The notes under the pieces are model-generated. The model saw nothing but the letters and a program-made list of their open reading frames with translations. It searched no databases and had not been told where the DNA came from. This document shows positions 26,441 through 38,699 of a DNA stretch of 64,000 nucleotides, in pieces (the first letter of the stretch is position 1; each line of letters opens with the position of its first letter). Location: the NCBI GenBank assembly GCA_023512835.1, contig CM042092.1:12538498-12602497 (forward strand). The letters are read 5' to 3'. The stretch is from Taxillus chinensis. Lineage: Eukaryota > Streptophyta > Magnoliopsida > Santalales > Loranthaceae. Position numbers and translations under genes: made by a program.

Positions 26441-28760
26441 GATAACATATGCAATCGAGTGAATGACAACTATATTTTAAAACCAAAATTTGAAATCACA
26501 TGCCACCCTTCTTACTTGCGGACGTCTCTCTCTATATATTAAAATTTCAAAGACCACGTCTCTGTTTACAGCCCTAGCTAAGAGCCTTTAATGCCAAAAT
26601 GAGGCACATAGCCTGATAGCCTTGAGTCCTTGACAGATGTCAAGGGTTCTCCGGTTGATAGTTGATGACATATACAGTTTATTTATTTGATTATCTTTTT
26701 CACGTGACATTGTGACAATACTGTTAAAGATGCTTTTTTCAACGAAATTTAAAAACAATTCAACACCATATAGTATCGTAAAAATAGCTTTCAAGAAATT
26801 TAAAAACTCAAAATTACTTTCCAAAAAGACAATAAAAACTTTTGGAAAGCCATGAATAGCTTTTTGCAAAGTTTTGTTTTTGTTTTAATTTTTATATCTA
26901 TTTTGCGGAATAAATTTGTTTTTTTAAGAGCTTTAAAGTTAATATCAAAATAGAATTATTCATGAAAATATTGATGAATTTAAAAATATTTATAAGTACT
27001 ATAAATTTATTTAAATTCATATTTTTTAAAAATAATTATATTCTAAAAAAAGTAGGTGTGTACCAAACATAAGATAAAATTATCATTTTAAATTATTGCG
27101 AGTGATATATAAATTAATTTTATATGTAGATTAAATTATTTTGTTTAAATTAGTTTTAAATGTTGGAATCTCCGGAGTATTAAATATGTTTTTCATAATA
27201 AACAAGTAGTGGTCGCATAATATATGTATGTATCTATAAAATCAATCTATCACTATCTATCTCTAGGCCCACCCCCTATATTATTATATAAATCGCCAAT
27301 GAAAACGGAATGGACCCACGACGCACAATTTCATTAGTGGGGGCCTGGTGGAGTTGGATGGGACTCCCGGGAGCAGAGAAGCTCTCTCCAAAAAAACAAA
27401 AACGGTAGCAAATTGGGATTTGGGACCGATGACACTTGGGATAGGGTCGTATTATGGGACCGGTCCGAAACAGACCAGACCAGTGAAATATTGTACTCTG
27501 ATAATATTTTACGTTAGAATGTCGGAAAGGTAAAATTATTTGCCGGGGGAGGGACATTGACATGTGTCCCCATTATGGCTCCACTTTTCGTATTCAAATT
27601 GCAAATCAAAACACGTGGTCTCGTATCCAACCAACAAATCCTTCCGGGTAGCCCCCACCAAATGTTTTTAAGGAATGAGAACTCCCCAAATTCTCTCTTT
27701 CACTTATTAAATATTTAGTTAGGGTAGGTATTAGAGTAGCACGTAGAGTAGTAACCAATCCTTAACCCTGTAAGCTAAAGAAAAAGGGTAGAAAGAAAAG
27801 AGATAAAAAAGAGGTAGAAAGGAAAATGGGCAGAAAAAAAGAATAGAAAATGAGTGTGATTTGTTGATATAGAAAAGAGAAGGAAATCATATTTTATATT
27901 ATAATATTAAATCTTTTTATCATTATTATTTTGTCATCAAGCAAAAAAGTTGTACTCATCTGATACTTTTGTTTTTAATCTAAATTCACGCTAATTTGAT
28001 ATTAAAATTATGCACGAATTTTGAGACACTTTTTAGACAAAATTTAAATTTTTCTACACCAATCAAGCAAAGGAAAATTACACTTCTATGCTTTTTCTGC
28101 ATTGCCTTCCCTTTTTCATACCTTTTCCGCGTTAGCCAAGTAGAGGGTAAATTCTAATATAGAATCAAGAGTAATTTTTTTTAGAGTCAATTGATTTATG
28201 ATGTTGATTCTTGAATTTTAATATGGTATCGAAGCACGTTGTGTTTTCACTTACGATATTCATTCTGTTAAAAGTTTATTCTAAATGTTTTGCTTTACAT
28301 ATATTTTCAGACGTATGTATCATTACATTGTCACGTGAGGGGTGTGTGTTACATTGGAGAAAATAACTAATTCATAGATCTTAATATGGAACCAAGGGAT
28401 AGTCTTTCCTAAAACCAATTGATTTAGGACGTTGATCATTGAATTTTAATAGTAAGCCACGAAAATTGATACGTTGCTTTATATTATTAATATTAGTAGT
28501 AGTAGTAGTAGTAGTTTAGCATATGAACTCGATATTCATTTTAACCATTGTTCAACACCTTCTAATAATTAGTTAAATTTTAGGAGCCTCAAATAGTTCG
28601 TTTTGACCTACAATCAAGGAAATTAAAGTAGTGTTAGTTAAAATGATATTATTTTTAAAAATAACATGTTCAGATAATTTAAAATTAGTTATAGTAATAT
28701 AAATTCATCTGAATTCATAATTTAAAAACATAAAAAACCAAACGGCCCTACCATTTGCTT

Positions 28761-28795
<35 letters not shown>

Positions 28796-31700
28796 CTCTT
28801 TGTGATTTATTTTTTGAAAATATTTTTTTTAATAAAAATAGTCATCTATTCATTTTTTTTAAAATAAATTTAGAAATACAAAATAAATAACGAATTCTTG
28901 AGTAACTATTCATTACTATAAATTTTTTTAATATATGTGAATTTTTGAATGATTATAATAAATAATATATAGGGAAAATATAATAAAAAAGAATAAAAAA
29001 TATTATTTTAATAGAATAAAGATGGGGTATGAAATAAGATATAGAATTTTTTTTGAAAATAAATAAAATTTAGGATAAAATTTTAGAGAATATATTTTTT
29101 AATTAAAATTTAAGACAAAATATAGTGAATGTTGTAACTCCAGTAAGTTGTTTAGTTGAACTCATGAAACAGTTCAAACCATTTTATAATTTTATTATGT
29201 TACATTTCCCCTAATATTTGTTATATGTAATAATTTCTAAATAAACTATATAAAATTTAAATAACTGAAAGTTTTGTAAGTGTCTTTTGCAATTTTTAAA
29301 AATATATTCTTAAAATAAATAGTTAAAATAATTAAATATTTCACACACACTTATCCATAATGAATGGTATTCAAATTAATCGGATGCCTTAATTTATAAA
29401 TGAAGTACAATATTAATAGCAACTCCCATATGCTTTTTATTGTCCGTAAATAAAAAGTCAAATGTTAAACATAAACTCAAACAAGTTCTTTATCACATTA
29501 TATATCTATAAATTGTTATAATAACTATTCAAAAATGAAGAGTTACTATTTACTTTCAATATAAACATTTATATTATTTTTATTATTTAATAAAAATACT
29601 ATCAATTTGAATAATATTGTTGGAATGTAAGTAAAAAAAATAGCTATGAAAAAATATATAAATGTAGAGATAATTTGATGAATGTTACTGGAGTAGCTCT
29701 AAGTTATATGGTTAAACCCTACTATTTTTTCCCACTGTTCTTGGATACATCCGTTATGTCAATAGGCTTGATAAACTATATTTTCAAATAAATTAAAGTT
29801 CAATTTTCATATCTTGCTTCCCATTCGAAGGGGAAACTGTAAAATCAACGAAAAGAAATTAAAATTTATTGTTATGATAGCCCGGTCTTCTTCTTTATTT
29901 TTAAATTTAATATTTTACCGTGGTGTAATTAAGTAAGTGTGACATTTTGAAAAGTATTAAAAGCTTTCATTTCCTCTAATAAGTTACATGTGTTTCACTT
30001 TATAGTTATTCCTTTTTATATAATATTTTTGTCAAACTTCAAATTTGAAACTCAATTTATCTTTTTCTGTTCGTTTTTATTATCATTCCACAAAATTGTT
30101 ATTTTAAAACTTATATGTGAAAGTCATAACGAGAATCAAGAAATCATATCTAGGTATCTTTATGGGCGGATAAATGTCACATCCTCGATTTTAAGTTTCG
30201 TTTAAAACCTAGTCAAATGATTTCCATGTCCTAATTATAAGTCATAGCAAATAAAGGGGGGATCACGTTTTTGAAAAACTACACATTTTTTTATTAAACT
30301 AGATTTATCAAACAAGTTCAATATTTTAAAAAATTATTTATATTTTATTCAAATCAGTTAAAATCAATAAAATTTATATTGTTATAGTTTCATGTGGATA
30401 TGTTGATGAAAATAATAAAAAATTGAACCAGATTATTAATTCAGTTAGATTGTTCATTATCAATTCCAATTTTACATTACATTTCACCGGATAATAATTC
30501 ACACGCAATCATTGAATTTCAAACAAGCCCCATAATAGTTTGCAAACAATTATTGAAATATATATATTTTTGATAATTTGATAATAAATTTTATTGATTT
30601 TATAAACGATTATTTTAACTTTGTTTTACATAAAATTACATAAGAATATTAGGTTTGTTTGGTAGATTGTGTTTTATGAAAATATATATTTATAATTTCC
30701 AACTATTGTTTATGAACTATTATTGAACTTGTGAGGTTTGCATGTGATTTGTTATCCTCCATTTAAAAAATAATAATAACTAAAACCAAACAGATCAAAT
30801 AACCAAAATAAGCCAACTAACTTGACCATAATTCAAATAAAACCAAATTGAATTAACAATTTGGTTTTATTTAAGTTTTTTTTATTTTAAATAAATTAAA
30901 CTAAATACATTTTTATTAAATCTAATACAAATATTTTATTTTATATATAATCTTATGTAATAATAATATTTGAGCTTAATTGATATAGATGAGGTTAAAA
31001 TATACACACACACATTTGATAAGTAAAAATTATAGACGATTGAAGATTGTTGTGATCATTTTATAGAAAGGGGGACATTTCCAGAAAGAAATTTGGAGGG
31101 GGAGAAATGCATCATAAATTGTCAAAATCGTGTCCTTCCTTAATCCTTACTTCTAGAATACTTGTACTCTAGACAACAAAAGGGTTCAAAAAGTGCCGCA
31201 CTAGTTGTTGCCTTGCCCCATCGGATCCGTCGGAGCTGCGGAAAGCGTCGACATAAAATAGTGACACTTCATATCTCGCAGGTTCATTTGCACTCAAGGT
31301 TAGGTGATTGATTGACATCGAGAAAAACAGAAGAAAAAACAAAGTCAAATTGCCCCCTTTTCTTCCCCTACTTTCCACTTTCCCTCACCCAATTTCGATA
31401 TTTTCCAAGCACACCCTTAAAGTGTTGCTTGCATGACTTTCGGGAGATACATACATACATACATATATACATATATATATATATTATAAAGTGGTCCCTC
31501 CTCTTAGAAATAATTAAGAAGCCCATAATCAAAATTTTAAATTAACTCAAAGCCTTGATTTTAGGCACCCGGCCCCTGGATCTATTTTAGGCACAGTGAG
31601 AGGGTCTTGTGCACTGCATAGAGAATTACCGGGGGTGAAGAAAGAAAAGGGTAGACAAGACAATAGGCATCACATCACGGAATTATATTAATATGACTAA

Positions 31701-32044
31701 TATAATTTCCATGTGTCAGAAAACTGGGTGTCACACACTCTTTAAAAAAATGGAGAATTTGAATTTCAACTGGTTTTTTGCCCCCAACATGGCATCTTTT
31801 GTGTAGCAGTAAGTGTGTGAGGGGAGTGGATGGAACCGTTGGATTAAAATCACATTATATAATAAAAATTTGATTACCTGTATATATATACTAGTTTTTC
31901 CATTTATGAAGCCAGAGTAATACAAGCAGCTTCTAGCAGCCTCGATCAGAGAAATAATGTACATTAAGGAGGAGAAAAGAAAGAGAACCGAAAAAAAAAA
32001 CAAAAAAAATAGCCTTCCATTTTCTTTTCCTTCTGATCACAGTA

Positions 32045-32818
32045 CTATAGCATGTTTTCATTTTCCTGGGATTCAAAAACAAGCCCACATAATTAGTATC
32101 ACATTCGAATTTGAAGACAATTAATAAGCTTAATTAATTATTATCAGAATCAGAAAATTAATGAAAGAAAAAGAAAAAGAGAGAAAGAGAAGAAACAGGC
32201 GAACAGTTTAACATTAATGCATACCAGATTGCCAATGGATCTTTTGCAATGGAGAACTGCCTCGTGAATTAAGGAGCTCTCCGAGTCACAAGACCTGCGC
32301 CAGTCACAAGCAGAAGCGACACTTGTCCGCGGAGTCGGCATCAAAGAACACACCCAGTTCTTCCCATCTCGCATTCTCGGGTCATTGGCCTTGGTCTTAG
32401 TGGGCTTAGCCCTCCTGAACAGCGGCGTCATGAGGAAATCCAAGTACTTGTGAAACACCTGCTTCGATATCCTCCGGCACCTTCTCAGTGAAGAGCAGCG
32501 AAGATCCCTGGCCGAAAGCACCAGCTTCGGAGTAGTCGAGGAAGAGGCCGGTGGAGATGGAACATTGGTGGTGTCTGAGACGAAGAAAGGCACCACCAGG
32601 CCATTGGAGAACATCTCATGATCGGCATGAACAAGGGCAAAATTCTGAGAGCTCGTGTAGAATTGCTTTGAGGGTGGCATTTTCGGGTCCATTTCGATGA
32701 ATGAAGCTTCATCGGACGCATCCAGACCCAGGGGGTCGTCCACCGAAGGCTGGAGGTTAATCAACCAGCTGTATGAGAAGCTTTCGATGGAGAGAGGGTG
32801 AGAGTGGGAGGCATCCAT
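32045..32818 (-). CDS. MAKR6: Membrane-associated kinase regulator, MAKR6-like
   Basis: The main exon 32818-32225 encodes 198 residues from the ATG giving MDASHSHPLSIES. It has the family's N-terminal motif SIESFSYSWL (about residues 9-18), the block DEASFIEMDPKMPPSK, a basic serine-rich middle, and a C-terminal region ending ESSLIHEAVLHCKRSIGNL. The exon ends at a strong GTATGC donor. A 21-nt final exon at 32065-32045, after CCCAG, would add ENENML and stop, giving 204 aa; this last exon is an inference. Known MAKR proteins are plasma-membrane-associated and unstructured and act near receptor kinases such as BRI1, with basic stretches for lipid binding and a C-terminal kinase-binding peptide. 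The position between the AAA ATPase and TIMELESS fits Arabidopsis MAKR6 (At5g52900). No transmembrane segment is seen in the main exon. Confidence 0.82.
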
Positions 32819-33001
32819 GGCTGTCAAGAGGGCCAGGATCGGAGTACTAGCTAGCTATAGTAGGCTATGTAAAGAGTATATGGGGAAAAGAAGCTAATAT
32901 ATATGCGAAAACAAGATGGGGGAGGAGGATAATAGCAATGAACGGCTTTGCTCTCATTGAAAGGCACCAGTATATATGCACACTGCCAAAGCACCCGCGT
33001 C

Positions 33002-33012
33002 CTTTATATATA
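33002..33012 (-). promoter_or_regulatory. Candidate TATA box of the MAKR6-like gene
   Basis: TATATATAAAG on the minus strand, about 190 bases upstream of the ATG at 32818. A (CT)16 tract sits about 130 bases further upstream. Confidence 0.45.
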
Positions 33013-33138
33013 TGCGTGGTTATTGTCCCAACAAGAGACAACCCATATTTAATAACTGAGAAGGGGGGGATAAACAGAATGTGAACCACAGACACACCCA
33101 TGATGTCTTGTTGCGTCTCGAGTTAATTTACCGACACC

Positions 33139-33140
<2 letters not shown>

Positions 33141-33172
<32 letters not shown>
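33141..33172. repeat. (CT)16 microsatellite in the MAKR6-like promoter region
   Basis: Pure CT run about 320 bases upstream of the MAKR6-like ATG. On the gene strand it reads GAGAGA, a type of tract common in plant core promoters and bound by GAGA-type factors. Function not shown. Confidence 0.75.
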
Positions 33173-33173
<1 letters not shown>

Positions 33174-34763
33174 GAGGGCCAATAGAGAAAAAAAATCAAT
33201 GTGCATAGTAAACAGGTTCATGCATTCTTACTGCATAGTCCTTCCACCGAGCTTCTGATACAGTGGAACTACAGTAGAGAAAGAATAATCCATTGTACAG
33301 GTATCTTTTACTATTAAAATGTGGGTCTCGGTTGACGTTGATCGTGCCGGGTTAAAAGTTAATTTACCTCTTAATTTGTATATAATATAATAAAAATAAT
33401 ATTTACGATCTTAATTACGTCTAAGTCTTTATAAATTTATTTATTTTTTATCTATTAATCTGATATGTTCTCGACAAAATTACTTATCAGTTATATAACT
33501 TGATGAGTGAATTGAGTGGTGCATAACATTACTCGTATGATTCTCCATGAGATGATATTTTCTGTAGATTTTCTATATGCTGAAAGCTCTATGTTCACTA
33601 CATATACAAAAATAAGATAAAGAGAAAAAATGCTACCGTTGTTTTGGTTCTTTCAAAAGCACAATTTGCTTGTTAATTAGAATTTTAGGTTGTTTTCAGG
33701 CATCTATGATATTTGTAGCTTACATAGATGTAGGTCTGTATTTTTTTTATATATTTAATGGTGATAAGAATAGATGAATCGACTAAAATTTTATACATCA
33801 AATCGATTCGAAATTGATGATTTTTTACTATTGATTAATTTTAATTTACTATTTTTCCAAATAGAAAATTTTCTAATTCATTTTAAAATATTACATAAAT
33901 AAATCTGACCTACTCTTACGCTTACTCTTTATCTATATTCTACACGTTATTCAGAAATATTTAGTGGTGTGGAGATTGAGATTTAACGGGAAAATATTAT
34001 TATAACGTGTATGTTGGTTTTTACTGTTTTATTTTTGTTTTTAAAATATAATAATTATTTTTAAGTATAGAAAATTTAAATTTTAAAATAATAAAATATT
34101 ATTTTTATTTTTTATGACTAAAAAGTAAAAATAAATTTTTATTATTTTTAGATTTCTGTACTAAAAAATAATTATTATATTTTAAAAGAAAAACAGAAAA
34201 CATCCTAATTAAAATGATGTTCACGAGGTGTACGCAGATATTTCATAATAAAAGTTCTATGATAACAGAGTTCAGCATTAATTAATATATAGTTAATATA
34301 TCAAGATTATATGATCACATTGTACCAAAAGTCGACATAAATTGGCAAATGACAGAAGCACACGCATAAACTGTCACAGTTTTCCCTAAACACGGATGAA
34401 GGCCCTCAAAACAACAGCTTGGGCATGATTAGCTTTTAATTAAATATTGAAACAATTAATAATCTACATGTATTAATATCTGAACTACATTGCGCGCGCT
34501 CTCTCCCTCTCTCTCTAATGATGAGTACACTTGAGGATAATAAATAGAAGGATAGATAGATGGTCCTGATATATTGTCAAACACAACATCTGCTGATGGA
34601 TCCGAGTGCCTAAATTTTCTTGTCCTTCAAAAAGTTATTCAATACGAACAATAATAATTATAATCCTTCCATTTCCTAAGTATTGAGATGCAAGATGCCG
34701 ATAAGAATGAAGAATGTTTCAACCAGGCAATGAATATAAAATTATGCAGAACGTTTGCTGTTT

Positions 34764-34773
34764 CCCCCCCCCC

Positions 34774-34836
<63 letters not shown>
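34764..34836. repeat. Compound simple repeat: C21, then (TC)n, then (TA)n
   Basis: A run of 21 C at 34764-34784 passes directly into TC repeats (to about 34807) and then TA repeats (to about 34836). Such stacked runs grow by slippage and are also error-prone in assemblies. Confidence 0.85.
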
Positions 34837-34838
<2 letters not shown>

Positions 34839-37800
34839 AAATTTGAAGCATTTTTACATGGCAAATTCAACTCATTATTGTTGATATACAATCTAAAAGC
34901 AATCAATAATAAGACACGTACAGGGTTTCCAATTTGCCCAGGAAAGAGTGAGCATTAGCCGAGGTTTGTGGGGGAAAAATCCCAATGTAGAAACCGAAGT
35001 GACCAGAGCCCCCACCCTACGCCCCCAATGTTCCCCCCGGACTCTAAAGCAAATCTGAACTATCCAACATTCATAATTACAAACAAACCTTCAAATCAAA
35101 AACAAAATTGCTTTTTCATTGTGCAAAGTCAAATGATTTTTAGGGGAAAACATAAGCATCATATCAGGATTGCAATAACACGAAACTTCATTCACAAGAG
35201 GAAGGAACGCTGAATGAGATTCACAAAGTGGGGTCTAAATGTATGCCAAACTCACAACAAAGTCATTCACGGTGCCATATTCTGCACACACGGTTAACAT
35301 ATGAGACCCAGTAAGTTTGTTATGAGGGGCTCGTGTGGATGCACCGAAGTAAGGCCCCTCGATATAGGATTGGGCGAATGTTTTCCTATTTTGCCACCTA
35401 TACCACTTTTTTTTTTTCTATCTTTAAATTAATGTTATTAGATTGATATTTTTTTATATTAATCCAATAAGAAAAAGATTCTATGCTAATTACTTATGTA
35501 ATATACTTATAAAAGTCTAATCTCCCCTAATATATATAATTTACTTAAGATCATTTTTTTGTCATTTAAATGATATGAATAATTTTTTTTTTAAATAATA
35601 TCAATCAAACGATAATAAAAATATCCTGCATAAATTATAAATTATTTGTATAACATAGCTTTATGTGTCATTTTTCTTAACAAAACAATTTTGTTAAAAT
35701 TATTTGCAAATTTTTAATATTTTTATTGTTAACTTCCTCTTATTACTAAAGCTATCATTAACGATAAGTTTAACAAATCTGCTTTAACTCTTTTTTTTAA
35801 AACTCAATGTTATTTGATTTTAAAAACATATTTTATAAAATCAATTAATTAGACATTAAAAAATAATCAATAACACTGATTGGTAGAAAATTATTTAATA
35901 ACTATTTAAAGTTCATCCTACTATGCATTAAATGACTATTTAAATAAGAGTTTCATTAATGGCTATTTAAGTAAGAGTTTTGCAACATGCATCCCGTAGT
36001 GAGCATTAAGCTGAATCCAACCAAAGAAGGAAAGAGAGACGAAACATACAAAGGACAGTTGTTTTAAAGCTAAATGGTGGTTTAAGAGCATTATTAGTGT
36101 AGCTATAAAATTTAATAAAATTATCTATGGAGATCAATATTAGTCACAAATTTATATATTTTTTAATAAAATTATAAAAAAAATTACCTTTTTTTACTCC
36201 AATCAAACAACCATCACCCTTTCTCTTTACGCATTTTTTTCACATCAAATTCTTTTACTTTCTTTCTACCCTTTACCAAACAGTAAACGTACATTAAATA
36301 ATATTCTACCAATTAATGTAATGGGGAAATTTTTACAAACGGCAGTATATATATAAGAGGAAAGAAACTTGGGAAAGAGTAGTAGAGCAGGAAAAAAATT
36401 GGATTGGGTTAATGGAAATGGCAGACAAGAATGATTATTGATACTTTCGGATATTTAAGGATTTAACTTTGAAATTTAGAAACACCCATCCAAAAAGTAA
36501 TGAATGGGGTACAATTACCCACTAAAGTAATATTACCCACTAAAAACAATCAAAACCTTCATCGGGTACAAGTCTTCTTGAGTTTTAAGTCCCTTACACA
36601 GTGTGCATCACATTTCATCATATTCAATAGGGGTTGCTGTCATGTAAAAGGGGGTACCAATATTGGAAAATTAAGGCATCCCAGTAATCATGATGTCAAG
36701 CAACTTTACCGATGATATAAGATGTATATGATAGAATCTGCAACATTGTTCAGAGACACGGTCAATTATCGGCGGTAGATATCCTAGTAGAATGAACCAC
36801 AAGGAAGCATCTGTCGTGAATTGTGATTATTATTATTATTACTGTATTATTTTGTAACTTTCATTCTGAAAACATAGGCCCGACCCACTACCCTGTCTGT
36901 GCCTGTGAGGCTGTGCCAAATTGGTTCCGCGGGCCTTCCTGAAGGCCACTCTGCCTTAAATCTTAGTACTGAACCATTCAATTTGAACGATACTACTATA
37001 TACCCATTTAACCATTTTGCACTGTGCACAAATAATAATATAATTCAACTATAGAATTCATAAAGTTTAATTAATTAAAATACTTTGAGCAGTTTAAGCA
37101 ACATATTTATTTGAAAATTACAAGTTTTACTCAAAAAATGTATTTGTTTATTATATAGTATTAAATATGAAGGGTGCGCATTATATGCCCTTTTTAATAT
37201 AATTATTATAGTAAACTTACTATATACTATTAGTGAGCTGCTAATATTAAATAACAATGAAAAGACAAAAAAAATAAAATTAAAAACAAAAGAAAATAGA
37301 ACAAAAAAGTAGTAGGAATGAATGAGTCATAATATATAATTGAAGTGACAATTAATGTCACTTATATTAATAATAATAACTATATATAGCTTAAATTTTA
37401 ATATAATTTAGTCTGTTATTAGTTTAAATAAAATATATATTTCAAATTATGAAGATTTTGAATAACGTGTTTGAAATTAAAATAATTAAAGAAGGTTAAC
37501 TACACTTTTAACTCAATAACTTGCATACCAAAAATTTAGCAACAGCATATTAAAAATACAAAATCAAGCTCCAAACTCAAACTCTTAAACGGAAAGTTCA
37601 GAAATAATTAGTTGACAAGTTAACACTCTTCACTTGACTTTTATAATGAGATTTAAGCTACAACACATAGGTTAAATTAAAGTGTCAAAATTTCAAGTTC
37701 ATACGGCAAATAAAACAGCAAGTTAAATTTTTTTTGCATAACTTTCAATTAAAGTTCAGTGCTACAACAATTAATTTCAATTAAATTGCACTCCTAGATA

Positions 37801-38699
37801 AGTAAGGTAAAGTAGAAAAAAATAAACTAAGTAAAAACATTTTGCTTTCAAACCAAACATAAAAGATTTAAGGTTGAAATGTATTGTATTTTAGTTTTTA
37901 AAATGTAATAAACCATTTTCAAATATAAAAAATTAAAAATTAAAAACAACTAATGAATGTTTTTATTTTAAAAATCTTATAAATTTAAAATATTTTTTAT
38001 TTTTAATTTTACAATTTTTATATCCAAACACAACTTTTACTTTTTAAAAATAAAAAACATCCCAATTAAACTTGTCCTTACATAACCCCCCACATTTTTT
38101 TATTTTCAAATTAGGGTGTACCAAATACCTTTGGTTCCAACCTGGGTTCTATTAATTTCACCGTGTCTTTTTCTTTCTACTCCCCCTTCATTTTGAGTAT
38201 TTTAGCTCAAAAGGATTTCTTTAAAAAAAACAAATTAAAGGCATGCACCAAGCATAAAAGCTAAAAGTAACCACTATTAAATTCTCTTTTAATATAGCAG
38301 TGGGGAGGTAAATTTTGCAAACCTAGTAAATTAAGTTGGGTTTTGACTAGGAGCGAAAAGCCGTACCTCCACCCCTATAGCCATAATGTCACCTTCCTCA
38401 CATTTGACCATTTTATTGACAGAGATGCATGTCTGTCAATAAAGGGCCAAATGTCATGGTTAGTAGAGAATCGTTTTCATAGATATGAGCGTGTTTTGTA
38501 AGTGGCACTACACTCGTGACCTCCACCATATTTTCCTGGGATAAAAAAAATGACAAGCCGTTGCATATACTGGCGTAAGTTCACACTTCCATTTACATTT
38601 GCTTTTATAGAAAGAATTTACAGGAATGCATCAGGCTCCTGTACGTTTAGAGTTATTGGCTAACCGTGCACGCCGCAGCTAATTTGGTTCTCGCTTCTG

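Larger units (their letters stand above)
10600..32044. other. Gene-poor AT-rich desert (~21.4 kb)
   Basis: No reading frame here shows a domain, a family motif or a believable exon chain. The stretch contains microsatellites (ATT near 19065, TA near 25230, AT near 26167, TAA near 26391, AT near 28763), foldback and MITE-like elements (12991, 14148, 22596) and less AT-rich islands at about 15970-16160, 16900-17330, 20130-21110, 23640-24170, 25620-25830 and 27250-27660. The islands have no protein signature I recognise; they may be decayed transposon or gene fragments or non-coding transcripts. About 16150-16900 is extremely AT-rich. If the Arabidopsis order applies, an At5g52890-type gene would be expected in this gap, but I could not find one. 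Confidence 0.55.
32819..38699. other. Intergenic between the MAKR6-like and TIMELESS genes
   Basis: About 5.9 kb, mostly AT-rich. Apart from the MAKR6-like promoter elements and the compound simple repeat near 34764, I see no gene, RNA or clear transposon. Small GC-richer patches at about 34900-35380 and 36840-36960 have no recognisable product. The TIMELESS 3' UTR should occupy the last few hundred bases. Confidence 0.5.

Noticed and set aside
30650..30800. Possible MITE between GGTTTGTTTGGT and ACCAAACAGATC
   Set aside because: Short inverted motifs only; no convincing duplication and AT-rich background makes chance likely.
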